DNA of 64,000 bases from Marinitoga litoralis (lineage in GTDB: Bacteria; Thermotogota; Thermotogae; Petrotogales; Petrotogaceae), in assembly GCF_016908145.1 (NCBI RefSeq), contig NZ_JAFBDI010000008.1:1-64000 (forward strand). Reading direction: 5' to 3'. This document shows, piece by piece, positions 15,481 through 25,422 of the stretch; within the stretch, counting starts at the first letter, position 1; the number at the start of each line of letters is the position of its first letter. The notes beneath the pieces are model-generated. The model did no database searches. It saw nothing but the letters and a program-made list of their open reading frames with translations, and had not been told where the DNA came from. The translations under genes and the position numbers were made by a program.

Positions 15481-16892
15481 TCGTCAAACCACACCTTTCT
15501 TAATTCGTCTATATGCTCTTGTCTATATTCTTCTAAAAGCTTATTAGTTTCATGTACTTTTTCTTGATGTTTTATCCAATATGATTGGTCTTTTTGTGCA
15601 TCTAATTCTTCTACAGTTTTACCTTGTTGCTCTACCCATGTGTAATACTTTAAATTATGCCATCTTTCTCTATTATATTTATCGCCTTCAAATATTCCTG
15701 ATGTTTCTTGATATAAGAATATTCTTTCAACTCTTGATTTTGCTTCTGCCCTATCTAATTTACCATATGTTTCTGCCATTTGTTTCATAACTGAGTGATA
15801 TCTATCTATATTATCAGTTGCTACAACAAATATGTTATCGTCTTCATTTAAATTATAGAATTTAGCCATTTTTATAGCTCCTATAACATTAGCAATACCA
15901 GAAATACCAAATTTATCGGAAATATAATCAACCATATCAGGATTTACAAATTCTTTTAAGAATTTTCTTCCTTCTTCTTCATATAATACTTGAAGCATTT
16001 TTTTACTATCTACATCATCAACTAATACAACAGCATCATTATTCATTACATTATGAATCCAAGTAACATGCTTATCACCAATACCTTGAATATCATGTCC
16101 GCCATAACCGTTTAATGCAATAGTTGGACATTGTACAGGTTCCATTGCAACAACCTTAGCTTCTGGGAATTCTTGTTTAACTCTATCTCCACTTGCGATT
16201 GTACCAGCTGAACCTACTCCTAATACAATAGCAGCAATTCTCTCATTACCAATATGATATCTTTTAACGGTTTCTATCATTGTATTTCCAGTTACATAAT
16301 AATGGAATCTATAATTTGCAAATTCTTCAAATTGGTTTAGAACTCTAATATGTTCAGGATCATTTTTCTTTAATTCATTACATTTGTCGTATATTTCTTT
16401 AACATTTGATTCACATCCAGGTGTAGGTATTACATCAGAACCATATTTTCTAATAATATCAAATCTTTCTTGACTCATTTCTTCAGGTAATATAACTAAA
16501 GACTTATAATTCATTCTTGAACTAACAAATGCACCACCAATACCATAATTTCCAGTTGAAGGCCAAACTAGAGTATGTTTTTCAAGATCTACCTCGTTTC
16601 TAATTGTTTTTTCCATTAAAACAGAATATGTTGCTCCTACTTTGTGACTTCCAGAAGGAAAATCCTTTGCATATAAAACTATAATGTTTGCTTTTACACC
16701 TGTTAGTTCTTTTGGTAAAACAAAATGTCTGATTTCATTGTTTTCATCCTTCCAGGATATGTTAAATAAATTTATCGGATGGAGTGGATCTTTCTTTTTC
16801 ATTTCAATAGCTCTTTTTCTAATTTCTGGATCAATTTTTTCTGGATGTAACATTTCTTCAAATGTAGGTCCTACTATAGGTATTTTTTTCAC
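15477..16892 (-). CDS. Fold-type II PLP-dependent enzyme (cysteine-synthase-like), substrate unknown
   Basis: A 471-residue protein of the tryptophan-synthase-beta/cysteine-synthase fold. The PLP lysine is in DFPSGSHKVGATYS (about residue 84), the substrate/asparagine loop is WPSTGNYGIGGAF (about 110-122), and the phosphate-binding turn is LGVGSAGTIASG (about 224-235). A C-terminal extension of about 100 residues is Lys/Glu-rich and helical. It is clearly not close to YgeX (diaminopropionate ammonia-lyase), the PLP enzyme of E. coli-type purine clusters, but it occupies the same position. It overlaps the deaminase by 4 nt and lies 25 nt after the hydroxylase gene. It may be a lyase acting on an amino-acid product of the pathway. 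Confidence 0.75.
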   Translation of the reverse strand: MKKIPIVGPTFEEMLHPEKIDPEIRKRAIEMKKKDPLHPINLFNISWKDENNEIRHFVLPKELTGVKANIIVLYAKDFPSGSHKVGATYSVLMEKTIRNEVDLEKHTLVWPSTGNYGIGGAFVSSRMNYKSLVILPEEMSQERFDIIRKYGSDVIPTPGCESNVKEIYDKCNELKKNDPEHIRVLNQFEEFANYRFHYYVTGNTMIETVKRYHIGNERIAAIVLGVGSAGTIASGDRVKQEFPEAKVVAMEPVQCPTIALNGYGGHDIQGIGDKHVTWIHNVMNNDAVVLVDDVDSKKMLQVLYEEEGRKFLKEFVNPDMVDYISDKFGISGIANVIGAIKMAKFYNLNEDDNIFVVATDNIDRYHSVMKQMAETYGKLDRAEAKSRVERIFLYQETSGIFEGDKYNRERWHNLKYYTWVEQQGKTVEELDAQKDQSYWIKHQEKVHETNKLLEEYRQEHIDELRKVWFDE

Positions 16893-16917
16893 TATATAAC
16901 CCCCCTGAGATAGATTT

Positions 16918-19173
16918 TTATATTATATCTTCCATAGATATTGGAATTTTTAATATTCTTTTTTTAATAGCATTTGAAACAGCATTTGCTATAGAAGGAG
17001 GAGCACTCATTAATGAAGGTTCTCCTATACCTTTTGCGCCAAATGGACCATATGGGAATTCTTCCTCTACTATATCTGGAACAATTTCAGGAATATCTTT
17101 AATAGTAGGAATAACATAATTGTTAAAGTTATCAGTAATAATTTTTCCATCTTTTTGTTTTATTTCTTCCATAATTGCATGTCCCATTCCTTGTACAGCT
17201 CCACCTTGAATTTGTCCTATAACGCCATCATAATTAATAGCTTTACCGATATCATGTGATATCCACATTTTTTTAACATCAACTTTTCCAGTATATATAT
17301 CCACTTCAACTAATGATAATTGAGTGGAATATGTATAAGTTACATAAGCTTCTCCAACACCATTTTCCATATCAAAGTTTAATTTTGGAGATTTAAACCA
17401 TCCAGATTCATGTAACTTCACATTTGCATCATTACACATTTTTGCTATTTCGTCAAAAGTAAATTCCATATCTTTTATCTTATATATTCCTAAATTAATA
17501 TGAATATCTTCAGGTTTTACATCAAATTTACCACATAAAAACTCTATAATATTATTTTTTATTTTTTCAGCAGCATCTTTAGCTGCATTTCCGCTAAAAA
17601 CAGTTGTCCTAGAAGCAACAGTTGGTCCACTATCTTGAACAATAAAAGTGTCAGTTTGAAGTACATTTATTTTTTCTAAATGTTGTCCAAGTATTTCTGA
17701 AACAATCATTGATATTGCTGTTTTTGATCCTTGACCTATTTCTGTTCCGCCAAACATAACGTTTATTGTACCATCAGGAAAAACATGGACTTCGGAATTT
17801 GAAGCATCTAAGTGTTGTCCGCCAGCTCCTAAACTTACTCCATATATAATATGAGACCAACCTAAACCTCTTTTTTTAATAGTATTATTTTTATTAAATT
17901 CTTCAACTTCTTTTTTCAGCTGTTCATAATTAGATAATTTTTTAATATTTTCAAGTGTTTTTTTAGCTCCTACAGAAAATTCTAATTTATGACCTGTAGC
18001 TGTTTCAGCGCCTATTTCTAAAGCATTTATATACCTAATTTCCCAAGGGTCAATATTTAATTTTTCAGCGGCTTCATCCATTATTGATTCTATTGCGAAT
18101 AATACTTGAGGAGATCCAAATCCTCTGAAAGCACCACAAGGTACTTTATTTGTATATACACCATATACATCAACATGAACATTAGGAACCTTATATGCGC
18201 CTGCTGAATGAGTTAAAGTTCTATACATAACAATAGGTGATAATGTTGAATAAGCTCCCATATCTAAATATGTTTTACTTTGTAATCCGATAATAGTACC
18301 ATCTTTTTTAAAGGCTACCTTGTAATATGATTTTGAAGGATGTCTTTTACTTGTTTCTTTAATATCATGCTCCCTATCATATATTAGTTTAACAGGTCTT
18401 TTTGTTAAATAAGATAATAATGCTGCTTTTGATGCAATGTATGAAGGAACGTCTTCTTTTCCTCCGAATCCACCGCCAGTTTCCATTTGAATAACATCAA
18501 CCTTATTAAATGGTATTTTTAGTATTTCTGAAACATCTTCTTGTACATAGAATGGACATTGCATAGAGCCATATATTTTTATTATTTCACCATCATAATA
18601 TGCAACAGCACCTTGTGTTTCAAGATATGCTTGTTCTTGATAATCAGTTTTAAATTCTCTTTCAATTACCAAATCAGCATTTTCGAAAGCTTCATCTACC
18701 TTTCCTCTTCTTATTTTTTTATGAAAAGCAATATTTGTATCTTCATTATTTACTTTTATTTCATCTTTTATAGCTTCATCAATAGTTAATACAGCCGGTA
18801 GTTCTTCTACTTCAAAGTTTACCTTTGAAATAGCTTCTTCCACAGCTTCTTTTGTTTCTCCAGCTATCACAGCTATTGCATCATGTTCAAATCTAATCTT
18901 TTCTCCTACTGGAATAAGAAACCACATATCTTTTGTAACTACGCCAAACTTATTAGTTCCAGGTACATCCTTATACGTAGCAACTTTAACTATACCTGGT
19001 ATTTTTTCAGCTTCAGATATATCTATGTTTTTTAATATTCCATGAGCAATATTAGAATAAACTACACCAGCATATAGCATTCTATCAAAATATAAATCTG
19101 GTGTATATTTAGATTCTCCATATGCTTTTTCTTTAGCTTCTATTCTTTTAGTTTTTTTTCCAATTATTTTCAT
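16918..19173 (-). CDS. Molybdopterin-binding subunit of a xanthine dehydrogenase-family hydroxylase
   Basis: This 751-residue protein is the large catalytic subunit of the xanthine oxidase family (XdhA/XdhD type). Visible motifs are TGGGFGGKED, GAFRGFGSPQ, GGTEIGQGSK and the catalytic glutamate in GAKGIGEPSLMSAPP (about residue 720). The domain order (a/b hammerhead, then Mo-binding) is normal. The usual partner subunits, a 2Fe-2S protein and an FAD protein, are absent from this locus; they may be encoded elsewhere. It heads an operon with the PLP enzyme and the 8-oxoguanine-deaminase-like protein, which suggests hydroxylation of a purine. Confidence 0.88.
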   Translation of the reverse strand: MKIIGKKTKRIEAKEKAYGESKYTPDLYFDRMLYAGVVYSNIAHGILKNIDISEAEKIPGIVKVATYKDVPGTNKFGVVTKDMWFLIPVGEKIRFEHDAIAVIAGETKEAVEEAISKVNFEVEELPAVLTIDEAIKDEIKVNNEDTNIAFHKKIRRGKVDEAFENADLVIEREFKTDYQEQAYLETQGAVAYYDGEIIKIYGSMQCPFYVQEDVSEILKIPFNKVDVIQMETGGGFGGKEDVPSYIASKAALLSYLTKRPVKLIYDREHDIKETSKRHPSKSYYKVAFKKDGTIIGLQSKTYLDMGAYSTLSPIVMYRTLTHSAGAYKVPNVHVDVYGVYTNKVPCGAFRGFGSPQVLFAIESIMDEAAEKLNIDPWEIRYINALEIGAETATGHKLEFSVGAKKTLENIKKLSNYEQLKKEVEEFNKNNTIKKRGLGWSHIIYGVSLGAGGQHLDASNSEVHVFPDGTINVMFGGTEIGQGSKTAISMIVSEILGQHLEKINVLQTDTFIVQDSGPTVASRTTVFSGNAAKDAAEKIKNNIIEFLCGKFDVKPEDIHINLGIYKIKDMEFTFDEIAKMCNDANVKLHESGWFKSPKLNFDMENGVGEAYVTYTYSTQLSLVEVDIYTGKVDVKKMWISHDIGKAINYDGVIGQIQGGAVQGMGHAIMEEIKQKDGKIITDNFNNYVIPTIKDIPEIVPDIVEEEFPYGPFGAKGIGEPSLMSAPPSIANAVSNAIKKRILKIPISMEDII

Positions 19174-19406
19174 TCTATCCCCCCAGAAAACTATAATGAA
19201 ATATTTTTGAATTCTATTTTAAATTTTACCTTATTTTCTCTTTTTTTTAATAATTAGTTTTAAAAAGAAAATGTTGTTTTTTTATTCATAAATATGAGTA
19301 ATTAAACGCAAACATGGTTAATCGACAACATATAATATATTTTTAATGAATAATTAATGTAAAAAATTACTATTCATAAGTAATTATCATTGTTTATTTT
19401 TAATTA

Positions 19407-19435
19407 TTGCAAAAAATCTCTTTTTTTGGTAGAAT
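19407..19435 (+). promoter_or_regulatory. Promoter of the GH13 gene
   Basis: TTGCAA (19407-19412) and TAGAAT (19430-19435) have a 17-bp spacer. The start site would fall just before the Shine-Dalgarno AGGAGGTGG (19447-19455), so the leader is very short. The rest of the 285-bp divergent region (19174-19406) is AT-rich and shows nothing else I can name. Confidence 0.65.
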
Positions 19436-19458
19436 AGTTATGGTATAGGAGGTGGATT

Positions 19459-20835
19459 ATGGAAGCTAAAATAGGATATCAAATATTCCCAGATCGTTTT
19501 TTTTCATATTATAACAGAGGGGATACCCCTTGGAATAAGCCTATAGTTAAAGACTTTCATGCTGGTAAAAGATTATATGGTGGAGATTTAAGAGGTATAG
19601 AAGAAAAGATTGAATATTTAAAAAAATTAAATATTGATTTTATTTATTTAACACCTATTTTTAAGGCAAATAGTAATCACAGATATGATGCTACAGATTA
19701 TTTTGAAATTGATCCTGTTTTAGGTGATGACAGTGATTTAAAATCATTGATTAATAAGTTGCATGAAAACAATATAGAATTATGTTTAGATATAGCATTA
19801 AATCATATGAGTAATGAGAGCGAATGGTTTAAAAAAGCATTAAAAGGTGAAAAAGAAAAATCATTTTTTAGATATGAAAATAATGATTTTACATATTGGA
19901 GAGACCATAAATCTTTAGTAGAACTTAATTTAGAAAATAAGGAATTACAAAAAATATTATGGCAAGATGATAATTCTGTAATGAAAAAATGGACAAAGTT
20001 AGGAGTTGATCATTGGAGATTAGATTGTGCATATGATTTAGGATTTGAAATTTTGGAAGATATTGTAAAAAATATTAAATCATTAGGTGAAAATCATGAA
20101 ATTATTGGAGAGGTATGGGCTTATCCTAAAGAATGGATAGAAGTAATGGACGGTATTATGAATTATTATTATACTATAATTATTATCAATCTTTTAAAAA
20201 ATGAATTAAAAGGTAAAATTGCATCAGAAATACTTAAAAAAACAATATATGATAGTGGAATGAAAATATTAAAATCATGGAATATGTTATCCTCTCATGA
20301 TTCTGCAAGAATAAGAAATATTTTTGGTGATAAGTGGAAATTAGCTGTAGTAATGCAATTTACATTGCCAGGAAGTCCATTAATATATTATGGTGAAGAA
20401 ATAGGTATGGAAGGTGATCATGACCCATTTTGTAGAGGAGTTATGGAATGGGATAAGATAGATGAAAACAATGAAACACTTAAATTTTATATGAATTTAA
20501 TAGATTTATTTAATAATTCAATTGCTTTGAAAAAAGGAAAATATTATGAAGTAATATCAAATGATGAAGATATATTGGCTTATTATAGGAAATATAATAG
20601 TATTAGAGATGGTAAATTAGTAATTATTAATCCAACAAATGAAGAAAAAGAAATACAGTTATATTTTGAAGAATCATTATTACTTGATGCTATGCATTTA
20701 TTTGATCACTTTAGCGATAATGAATTATATATAGAAATGGGAAGTGTAAAAGGTAAAATACCGCCAAATTCATTTGGTATATTTCACATGAAAGAAAAAG
20801 AATATAGAACGTATTCAGCATATAAAAGGTTATAA
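19459..20835 (+). CDS. Cytoplasmic alpha-glucanase of family GH13 (alpha-amylase/cyclomaltodextrinase-like)
   Basis: A 458-residue alpha-amylase-family enzyme. The four conserved regions are visible: DIALNHMSN (about residues 111-119), DHWRLDCAYD with the nucleophile aspartate (about 185-194), IGEVWA with the acid/base glutamate (about 215-220) and MLSSHDSARI (about 276-285). No signal peptide is present, so it acts inside the cell on maltodextrins or related oligosaccharides. It lacks the N-terminal domain of neopullulanases, starting directly with the barrel (IGYQIFPDRFF). Its exact specificity is not readable. It has its own promoter and no sugar transporter beside it. Confidence 0.87.
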   Translation: MEAKIGYQIFPDRFFSYYNRGDTPWNKPIVKDFHAGKRLYGGDLRGIEEKIEYLKKLNIDFIYLTPIFKANSNHRYDATDYFEIDPVLGDDSDLKSLINKLHENNIELCLDIALNHMSNESEWFKKALKGEKEKSFFRYENNDFTYWRDHKSLVELNLENKELQKILWQDDNSVMKKWTKLGVDHWRLDCAYDLGFEILEDIVKNIKSLGENHEIIGEVWAYPKEWIEVMDGIMNYYYTIIIINLLKNELKGKIASEILKKTIYDSGMKILKSWNMLSSHDSARIRNIFGDKWKLAVVMQFTLPGSPLIYYGEEIGMEGDHDPFCRGVMEWDKIDENNETLKFYMNLIDLFNNSIALKKGKYYEVISNDEDILAYYRKYNSIRDGKLVIINPTNEEKEIQLYFEESLLLDAMHLFDHFSDNELYIEMGSVKGKIPPNSFGIFHMKEKEYRTYSAYKRL

Positions 20836-20899
20836 ATTATTGTAAAGCATATGATATAATTTAGTTTGTATTACAATAATTTAAAGAGGGGGAATTATT

Positions 20900-21274
20900 A
20901 TGGAATTATTAAATCCAAAAAGTGCACCAAAAGCAGTTGGCCCATATTCAACTGCAGTAAAAAGTAATGGGTTTATATTTATTTCTGGACAATTACCAGT
21001 TATTCCAGAAACCGGAGAGTTTATAAAAGGGGATATAAAAAAAGCTACAGAGGTTATTTTAACAAATATAAAAAATATACTTGAAGAATCAGGTAGTAGT
21101 TTAAATAAGGTTGTTAAGGTAAATGCATATTTAACAGATTTATCAAAATTTTCTGAATTTAATGAAGTATATGGAAAAATATTTGGAGATCATAAACCGG
21201 CAAGAGCAGCAATTCAAGTTGCAGCTTTGCCAAAAGATTCTGATATAGAAATAGAAGCTATAGCTGAAGCATAA
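20900..21274 (+). CDS. ridA: RidA family enamine/imine deaminase
   Basis: A 124-residue RidA (YjgF/YER057c/UK114) protein, a trimer that hydrolyses reactive 2-aminoacrylate and related imines made by PLP enzymes. The family segments SPKAVGPYSTAV-like (here APKAVGPYSTAV, residues 9-20), FISGQLPV and the C-terminal ARAAIQVAALPKDSDIEIEAIA with the catalytic arginine are all present. It has an AGAGGGGG Shine-Dalgarno and stands alone between GH13 and the convergent udg operon. Confidence 0.95.
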   Translation: MELLNPKSAPKAVGPYSTAVKSNGFIFISGQLPVIPETGEFIKGDIKKATEVILTNIKNILEESGSSLNKVVKVNAYLTDLSKFSEFNEVYGKIFGDHKPARAAIQVAALPKDSDIEIEAIAEA

Positions 21275-21305
21275 AAAGATAGCTCCAAGTTGGAGCTATC
21301 TTTTT
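21273..21305. terminator. Bidirectional terminator between ridA and the ruvB operon
   Basis: GATAGCTCC (21278-21286) pairs with GGAGCTATC (21292-21300), flanked by A5 and T5, so it works in both directions. The uracil-DNA glycosylase stop codon lies within the hairpin. Confidence 0.88.
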
Positions 21306-21961
21306 ATCCTGTTTTCTGCAGCTATTATACCTTTTTCTGTAGTTTCTATTAATTTTTTGATATCCAAATTTGGATTTGATGCTAATTGTTTATACATATA
21401 TCCAATGGCTTGCATATCTAATTTAGCATAAAACAAGGGTGAACCTTCAGTATCACTTCTATTTCTTAAGAGGTAACTAGGATGAAATGTTGGAAAAATA
21501 TACATTCCACCATACCATTCTTTAAATCTTCCCCTATGTTTAGTTATAGGAACAACTTGTTTTAAGAAAAAGTTTAAAGCAGTTGAACCTAAAGCCACTA
21601 TTATTCTAGGTTTAATAACTGAAATCTGACCCATTAAAAAATGGCTACATTTTTCCATTTCTTCAGAAGTTGGGGTTCTATTTTTTGGTGGTCTACATTT
21701 AACTACATTTGTAATATAAAAATTTTCTCTATCAACTTTTGCAACTTCTTTTAATAATTTATCTAATAAATTACCAGCTCTACCTACAAAAGGTCGCCCT
21801 TCCAAATCTTCATTTTCTCCAGGTCCTTCTCCTACAAGCATAATTGGAGAATTTATATTTCCTTCTCCCACAACAACATTATTTCTTGAAAGACTTAAAG
21901 AACAACTATCACAGTTTTTAATCTTACTACTAATTAATTCCAAATCTTCAATTTTTGACAT
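21296..21961 (-). CDS. udg: Uracil-DNA glycosylase, family 4 (4Fe-4S, thermostable type)
   Basis: This 221-residue DNA repair enzyme removes uracil from DNA. The four iron-sulfur cysteines are C17, C20, C89 and C105. The active-site motif is GEGPGENEDLEGRPFVG (about 44-60) and the second motif is FPTFHPSYLLRN. Family 4 enzymes are typical of thermophiles such as Thermotoga. It is the last gene of the ruvB operon, 11 nt after the LptF/LptD fusion. Confidence 0.95.
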   Translation of the reverse strand: MSKIEDLELISSKIKNCDSCSLSLSRNNVVVGEGNINSPIMLVGEGPGENEDLEGRPFVGRAGNLLDKLLKEVAKVDRENFYITNVVKCRPPKNRTPTSEEMEKCSHFLMGQISVIKPRIIVALGSTALNFFLKQVVPITKHRGRFKEWYGGMYIFPTFHPSYLLRNRSDTEGSPLFYAKLDMQAIGYMYKQLASNPNLDIKKLIETTEKGIIAAENRIKR

Positions 21962-21972
21962 AATAAACCTCC

Positions 21973-24900
21973 TTAAAAAATACTTATATCTACACCTTTT
22001 TCTTCAGTATAACCGAATGATTTTTCTGGTATATCGGTAATAAAGAATTTTAATTCAAAACTTTTTAAAGAAAATTCTGGTAATAATTTTAAATCTCCTT
22101 TGAAATATAACGACCAACATATAATTTGTTTATTAATTTCAAATTGAGTAAAGTCCCAAACATTATTTTTAATATCATATATGAATGATATTCTTGCCCA
22201 ATCATATTTTGGAGAAGTATCATATCCTAGTCCTGTTTTTAAATATTCATTTTCTATATCATAATCTAAATTCAAAGTTAAAGATTGTTTAGAACCAGAA
22301 GATTTATATTTTAAATCATAATGAATATTTTTATATTCATTAAATAAATTCAAATTACCATCATATTTTCCGTTATTTTTATCATAAATAGTATATTTTG
22401 TTTTTATTTTAGGAACAGTTTCTTTGAATGTCTCTTTTTTAAAATAGTAATCATAATTTATTTCTATCTTATTTTTTCCAAAGTTTATTTCATCTATATT
22501 ATTAATAACAGATATTGGCAATTCATCATTTTTATGATCATAATCAAACTTATAATTATGTTTTAAAAAATCGTATTTAATATATCCATTAAAATTGGTT
22601 TTAATAAATTCAAATTTTTCTTTTTCTAAATCTGTTCTAGTATTATTTTCTAAAGAAAACTTAGAATAATTAAAAGAATATTTAGAAGTTAAAAAATGCC
22701 CAATAAATTGTTCTTCAGGATCTTTCATAAAATCAAAAGTTCTATTATAACGTATATCTAAACTATTTTTTGATTTAAAGATATTAAAATCAAAAAACAT
22801 ACCTGCAAAATCTGTTAATTTATTGGTATGTGTAGCGGGATTAGAGATCCATTTTGGTTCATTCACTAATACTCTATAATATTGATAATCAGACACACCA
22901 TATTGAAAAACAGATAATGTAGTTCTGAAATTAGCTTTTGTTCCATATGCATAGTAATTATATATCCTATTAGGATAATTATTTCTAAATGCAAATTTTA
23001 ATTCTGGAGTTAATGAAGAATTAAATGAAAAAATATTATTGTTATAATTTAAAGGGGTATATTTATCTGAAATATCATTTTTTATATATAAATTATAATT
23101 TTGGAATTCATTGTTTTCATATAATCCAGAATAACTAATTTTTATAGTATTTTTTTTATTTCCATTAAATATTTCAGAATCAAAAGATGTAGAAATATTT
23201 ATTTTTTTATTATCCCATGAATTGAAAATTTTTGTAGCAGGACCAGTTATATTTATTTTAGTTGAATTAAATTTAAAAAATGTTTTTTTATATTTTTTTG
23301 TTAAAGATGGAGTCGTTAAATTCATAAAATTAACTGATGATAATTTTCTATCTTTCCATGAAAATGAAGATGATACAGAAAAATTTCCTAAATCAGTTTT
23401 GATATCTTTTAAATTAATAGATAGCGAATCAACATTTGATGAGAAATTATGCGAAATAGAGGATGAAAAATTTAAATTATTTAGTTTATTTGATAATGTA
23501 AGGTTTAAATTGTTAATTGAATTATCTTTAATGCTGTTAGAAATAGCTAAAGTTCCTATTATAAATGGAATAGAATATGTATAATTAATTGTTTCGGAAA
23601 GTGTATCTTCTTTTACATTTCTAATGTATTCTTGTGAAAATGATAATTGTGACTTATTTGCAAATGTATGGTTTATTTTTACCGATATGGTTACAGTATC
23701 TTCTTTGAATGCAAATGCAGCGATAAAAGGAGCTTCTTTTTCTCCAGATAAACTTTGAAAATAAAACGGGAAATAAAAAACTGGTATTCCAAAAAATTCT
23801 AAGGTTATATCCCTAGCAACAAGGAATTCTTCTGGATATATTGTTACATGGGAAGCTTTAAAATAATAAGTAATACATTCTTTACATGTTGTCATTTTAA
23901 CTCTTTCAGAAAAAACAACATCTTCATTTGTTTTTTTTTCTGAAATTTCTGACCAAACTCTAACTTTTACGTCTTTTTTATCCTTGTTTTTAAAAGATTC
24001 TATGGAATATGTATTATTTAATATAACATCGTTACTTTCAAAATTAATTTCCATTGAAGAAGCTTCTATGGTTCTTTTTTCATAGGTATAATATACATTA
24101 CCTGTTAAATTCGCTTTGAGTATTTTATTATTTTCATCTAAATAACCAATACCTTTTTCAGCTTTTATAACAGAGTCTTTATAATTTATAGTAGTATTTC
24201 CTTCAAATATTAATTTAGTACCTTCAATACTAATATTAGGTGAATCAATATATACTTTTTCAGAAAAACCTTGAGAACTAAAAATAATTAATATAACAAT
24301 AACACCTAATATTCTTTTTAAAGGTTCAATTAATTTGTAAGCAGCTCTAGTATCTAATAAAATGAATAAAGTAAGTCCAATTAAGCTGAAAATAATATTT
24401 GGTATCCACGGAGCTAAATAAGGGTTTAATATTTTTTCTTTTCCTAATGCACTTAACCAAGCACCAGAACCTTGGTATAATACAACTAATACAAAGGTTG
24501 AAATAACGCTCCAAGATTTACTTCTTAAATTAATAAATAGTGATAATGCAACACCTAATAATGAAATAACTATTGGAGCTACTGAATTAGAAAATTTTTC
24601 TTGATATCCAACAATTAATGCTGATGCATCTCCACCCAACTTTTGCGTTATTTGAATCTTGTTTTTTAATTCTTTTGTAGTCATATCATTTGGACTTTTA
24701 GAAAAACGCAAATATTCCTCAACATCTTTAGAAATATCTAATTCCAGTTTTTTAAATGTAATATCTAATTTTAATAAACCATCATCAGACAGTCTAAAAA
24801 TTCTCCCATTTTCCATATACCATTTATCATTATCTTTAAAAGCTTTTTCTGCATGGAAAACAGTAGTTTTAGAATAATCAACATCGTATAACAATATTCC

Positions 24901-25419
24901 ATATAACAATCCAGAATCTTTATCAATTTTTCTTACGTATAAATACTTTTTATTTTTTTCTACCTCTACAAATTTATTCATTTCTATATTAGCTTCCACA
25001 TTTTTATACACATATTTAGAAATAGCTTCTTTTGCCTTCATGTTTGATTTTGGAACTATTGTATCATATAATGAAAATGTAACTAAGGATAATATCATTG
25101 ATAATACTAAAAAAGGAATGACAATTCTTTTTGAAGGAATTCCTAATGATTGAAGAGCTATAATTTCATTATCATTGGATAATCTCGATAAAACCCAGAA
25201 TATAGAAAAAAGTATTCCAACTGGAATACCCATTACTAAGAAATAAGGTATATGATATGAAATTAAAATGAAGAGTTTATCAATTCCAACTTTATTTCTT
25301 ACTATTATATCAGACAATTGATATAACAACTCTACACTAACAAAAACGATAAACCCAACTAAACCCATTAAAAATGGAGAGATAAATTCTTTTGATATAT
25401 ATTTTAGTAACTTTATCAT
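21973..25419 (-). CDS. Fusion of an LptF/LptG permease with an LptA/LptD-like assembly protein
   Basis: A single 1148-residue frame. Residues 1 to about 365 are an LptF/LptG (YjgP/YjgQ) permease: three N-terminal membrane helices, a periplasmic beta domain (about 115-265) and three more helices ending near RAAYKLIEPLKR. Residues about 370-390 form a seventh hydrophobic segment that looks like a signal peptide (ILGVIVILIIFSSQGFS). Then comes an OstA/LptA-like beta-jellyroll (about 390-480). Next is an LptD-like region with TTCKECITYYFKASHV and FFGIPVFYFPFYF, and a long C-terminal stretch of alternating aromatic/polar beta strands to residue 1148. In diderms these parts export lipopolysaccharide and insert it in the outer membrane. 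Topology is consistent: six helices leave the C-end in the cytoplasm and the seventh delivers the rest outside. It lies between phoU and udg. Confidence 0.8.
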   Translation of the reverse strand: MIKLLKYISKEFISPFLMGLVGFIVFVSVELLYQLSDIIVRNKVGIDKLFILISYHIPYFLVMGIPVGILFSIFWVLSRLSNDNEIIALQSLGIPSKRIVIPFLVLSMILSLVTFSLYDTIVPKSNMKAKEAISKYVYKNVEANIEMNKFVEVEKNKKYLYVRKIDKDSGLLYGILLYDVDYSKTTVFHAEKAFKDNDKWYMENGRIFRLSDDGLLKLDITFKKLELDISKDVEEYLRFSKSPNDMTTKELKNKIQITQKLGGDASALIVGYQEKFSNSVAPIVISLLGVALSLFINLRSKSWSVISTFVLVVLYQGSGAWLSALGKEKILNPYLAPWIPNIIFSLIGLTLFILLDTRAAYKLIEPLKRILGVIVILIIFSSQGFSEKVYIDSPNISIEGTKLIFEGNTTINYKDSVIKAEKGIGYLDENNKILKANLTGNVYYTYEKRTIEASSMEINFESNDVILNNTYSIESFKNKDKKDVKVRVWSEISEKKTNEDVVFSERVKMTTCKECITYYFKASHVTIYPEEFLVARDITLEFFGIPVFYFPFYFQSLSGEKEAPFIAAFAFKEDTVTISVKINHTFANKSQLSFSQEYIRNVKEDTLSETINYTYSIPFIIGTLAISNSIKDNSINNLNLTLSNKLNNLNFSSSISHNFSSNVDSLSINLKDIKTDLGNFSVSSSFSWKDRKLSSVNFMNLTTPSLTKKYKKTFFKFNSTKINITGPATKIFNSWDNKKINISTSFDSEIFNGNKKNTIKISYSGLYENNEFQNYNLYIKNDISDKYTPLNYNNNIFSFNSSLTPELKFAFRNNYPNRIYNYYAYGTKANFRTTLSVFQYGVSDYQYYRVLVNEPKWISNPATHTNKLTDFAGMFFDFNIFKSKNSLDIRYNRTFDFMKDPEEQFIGHFLTSKYSFNYSKFSLENNTRTDLEKEKFEFIKTNFNGYIKYDFLKHNYKFDYDHKNDELPISVINNIDEINFGKNKIEINYDYYFKKETFKETVPKIKTKYTIYDKNNGKYDGNLNLFNEYKNIHYDLKYKSSGSKQSLTLNLDYDIENEYLKTGLGYDTSPKYDWARISFIYDIKNNVWDFTQFEINKQIICWSLYFKGDLKLLPEFSLKSFELKFFITDIPEKSFGYTEEKGVDISIF

Positions 25420-25422
25420 TAA

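Noticed and set aside
15477-16892. Assignment of the PLP enzyme as YgeX (diaminopropionate ammonia-lyase)
   Set aside because: The active-site lysine context (SGSHKVG) and the overall sequence differ from YgeX, and it has a long C-terminal extension. Only the operon position is similar.
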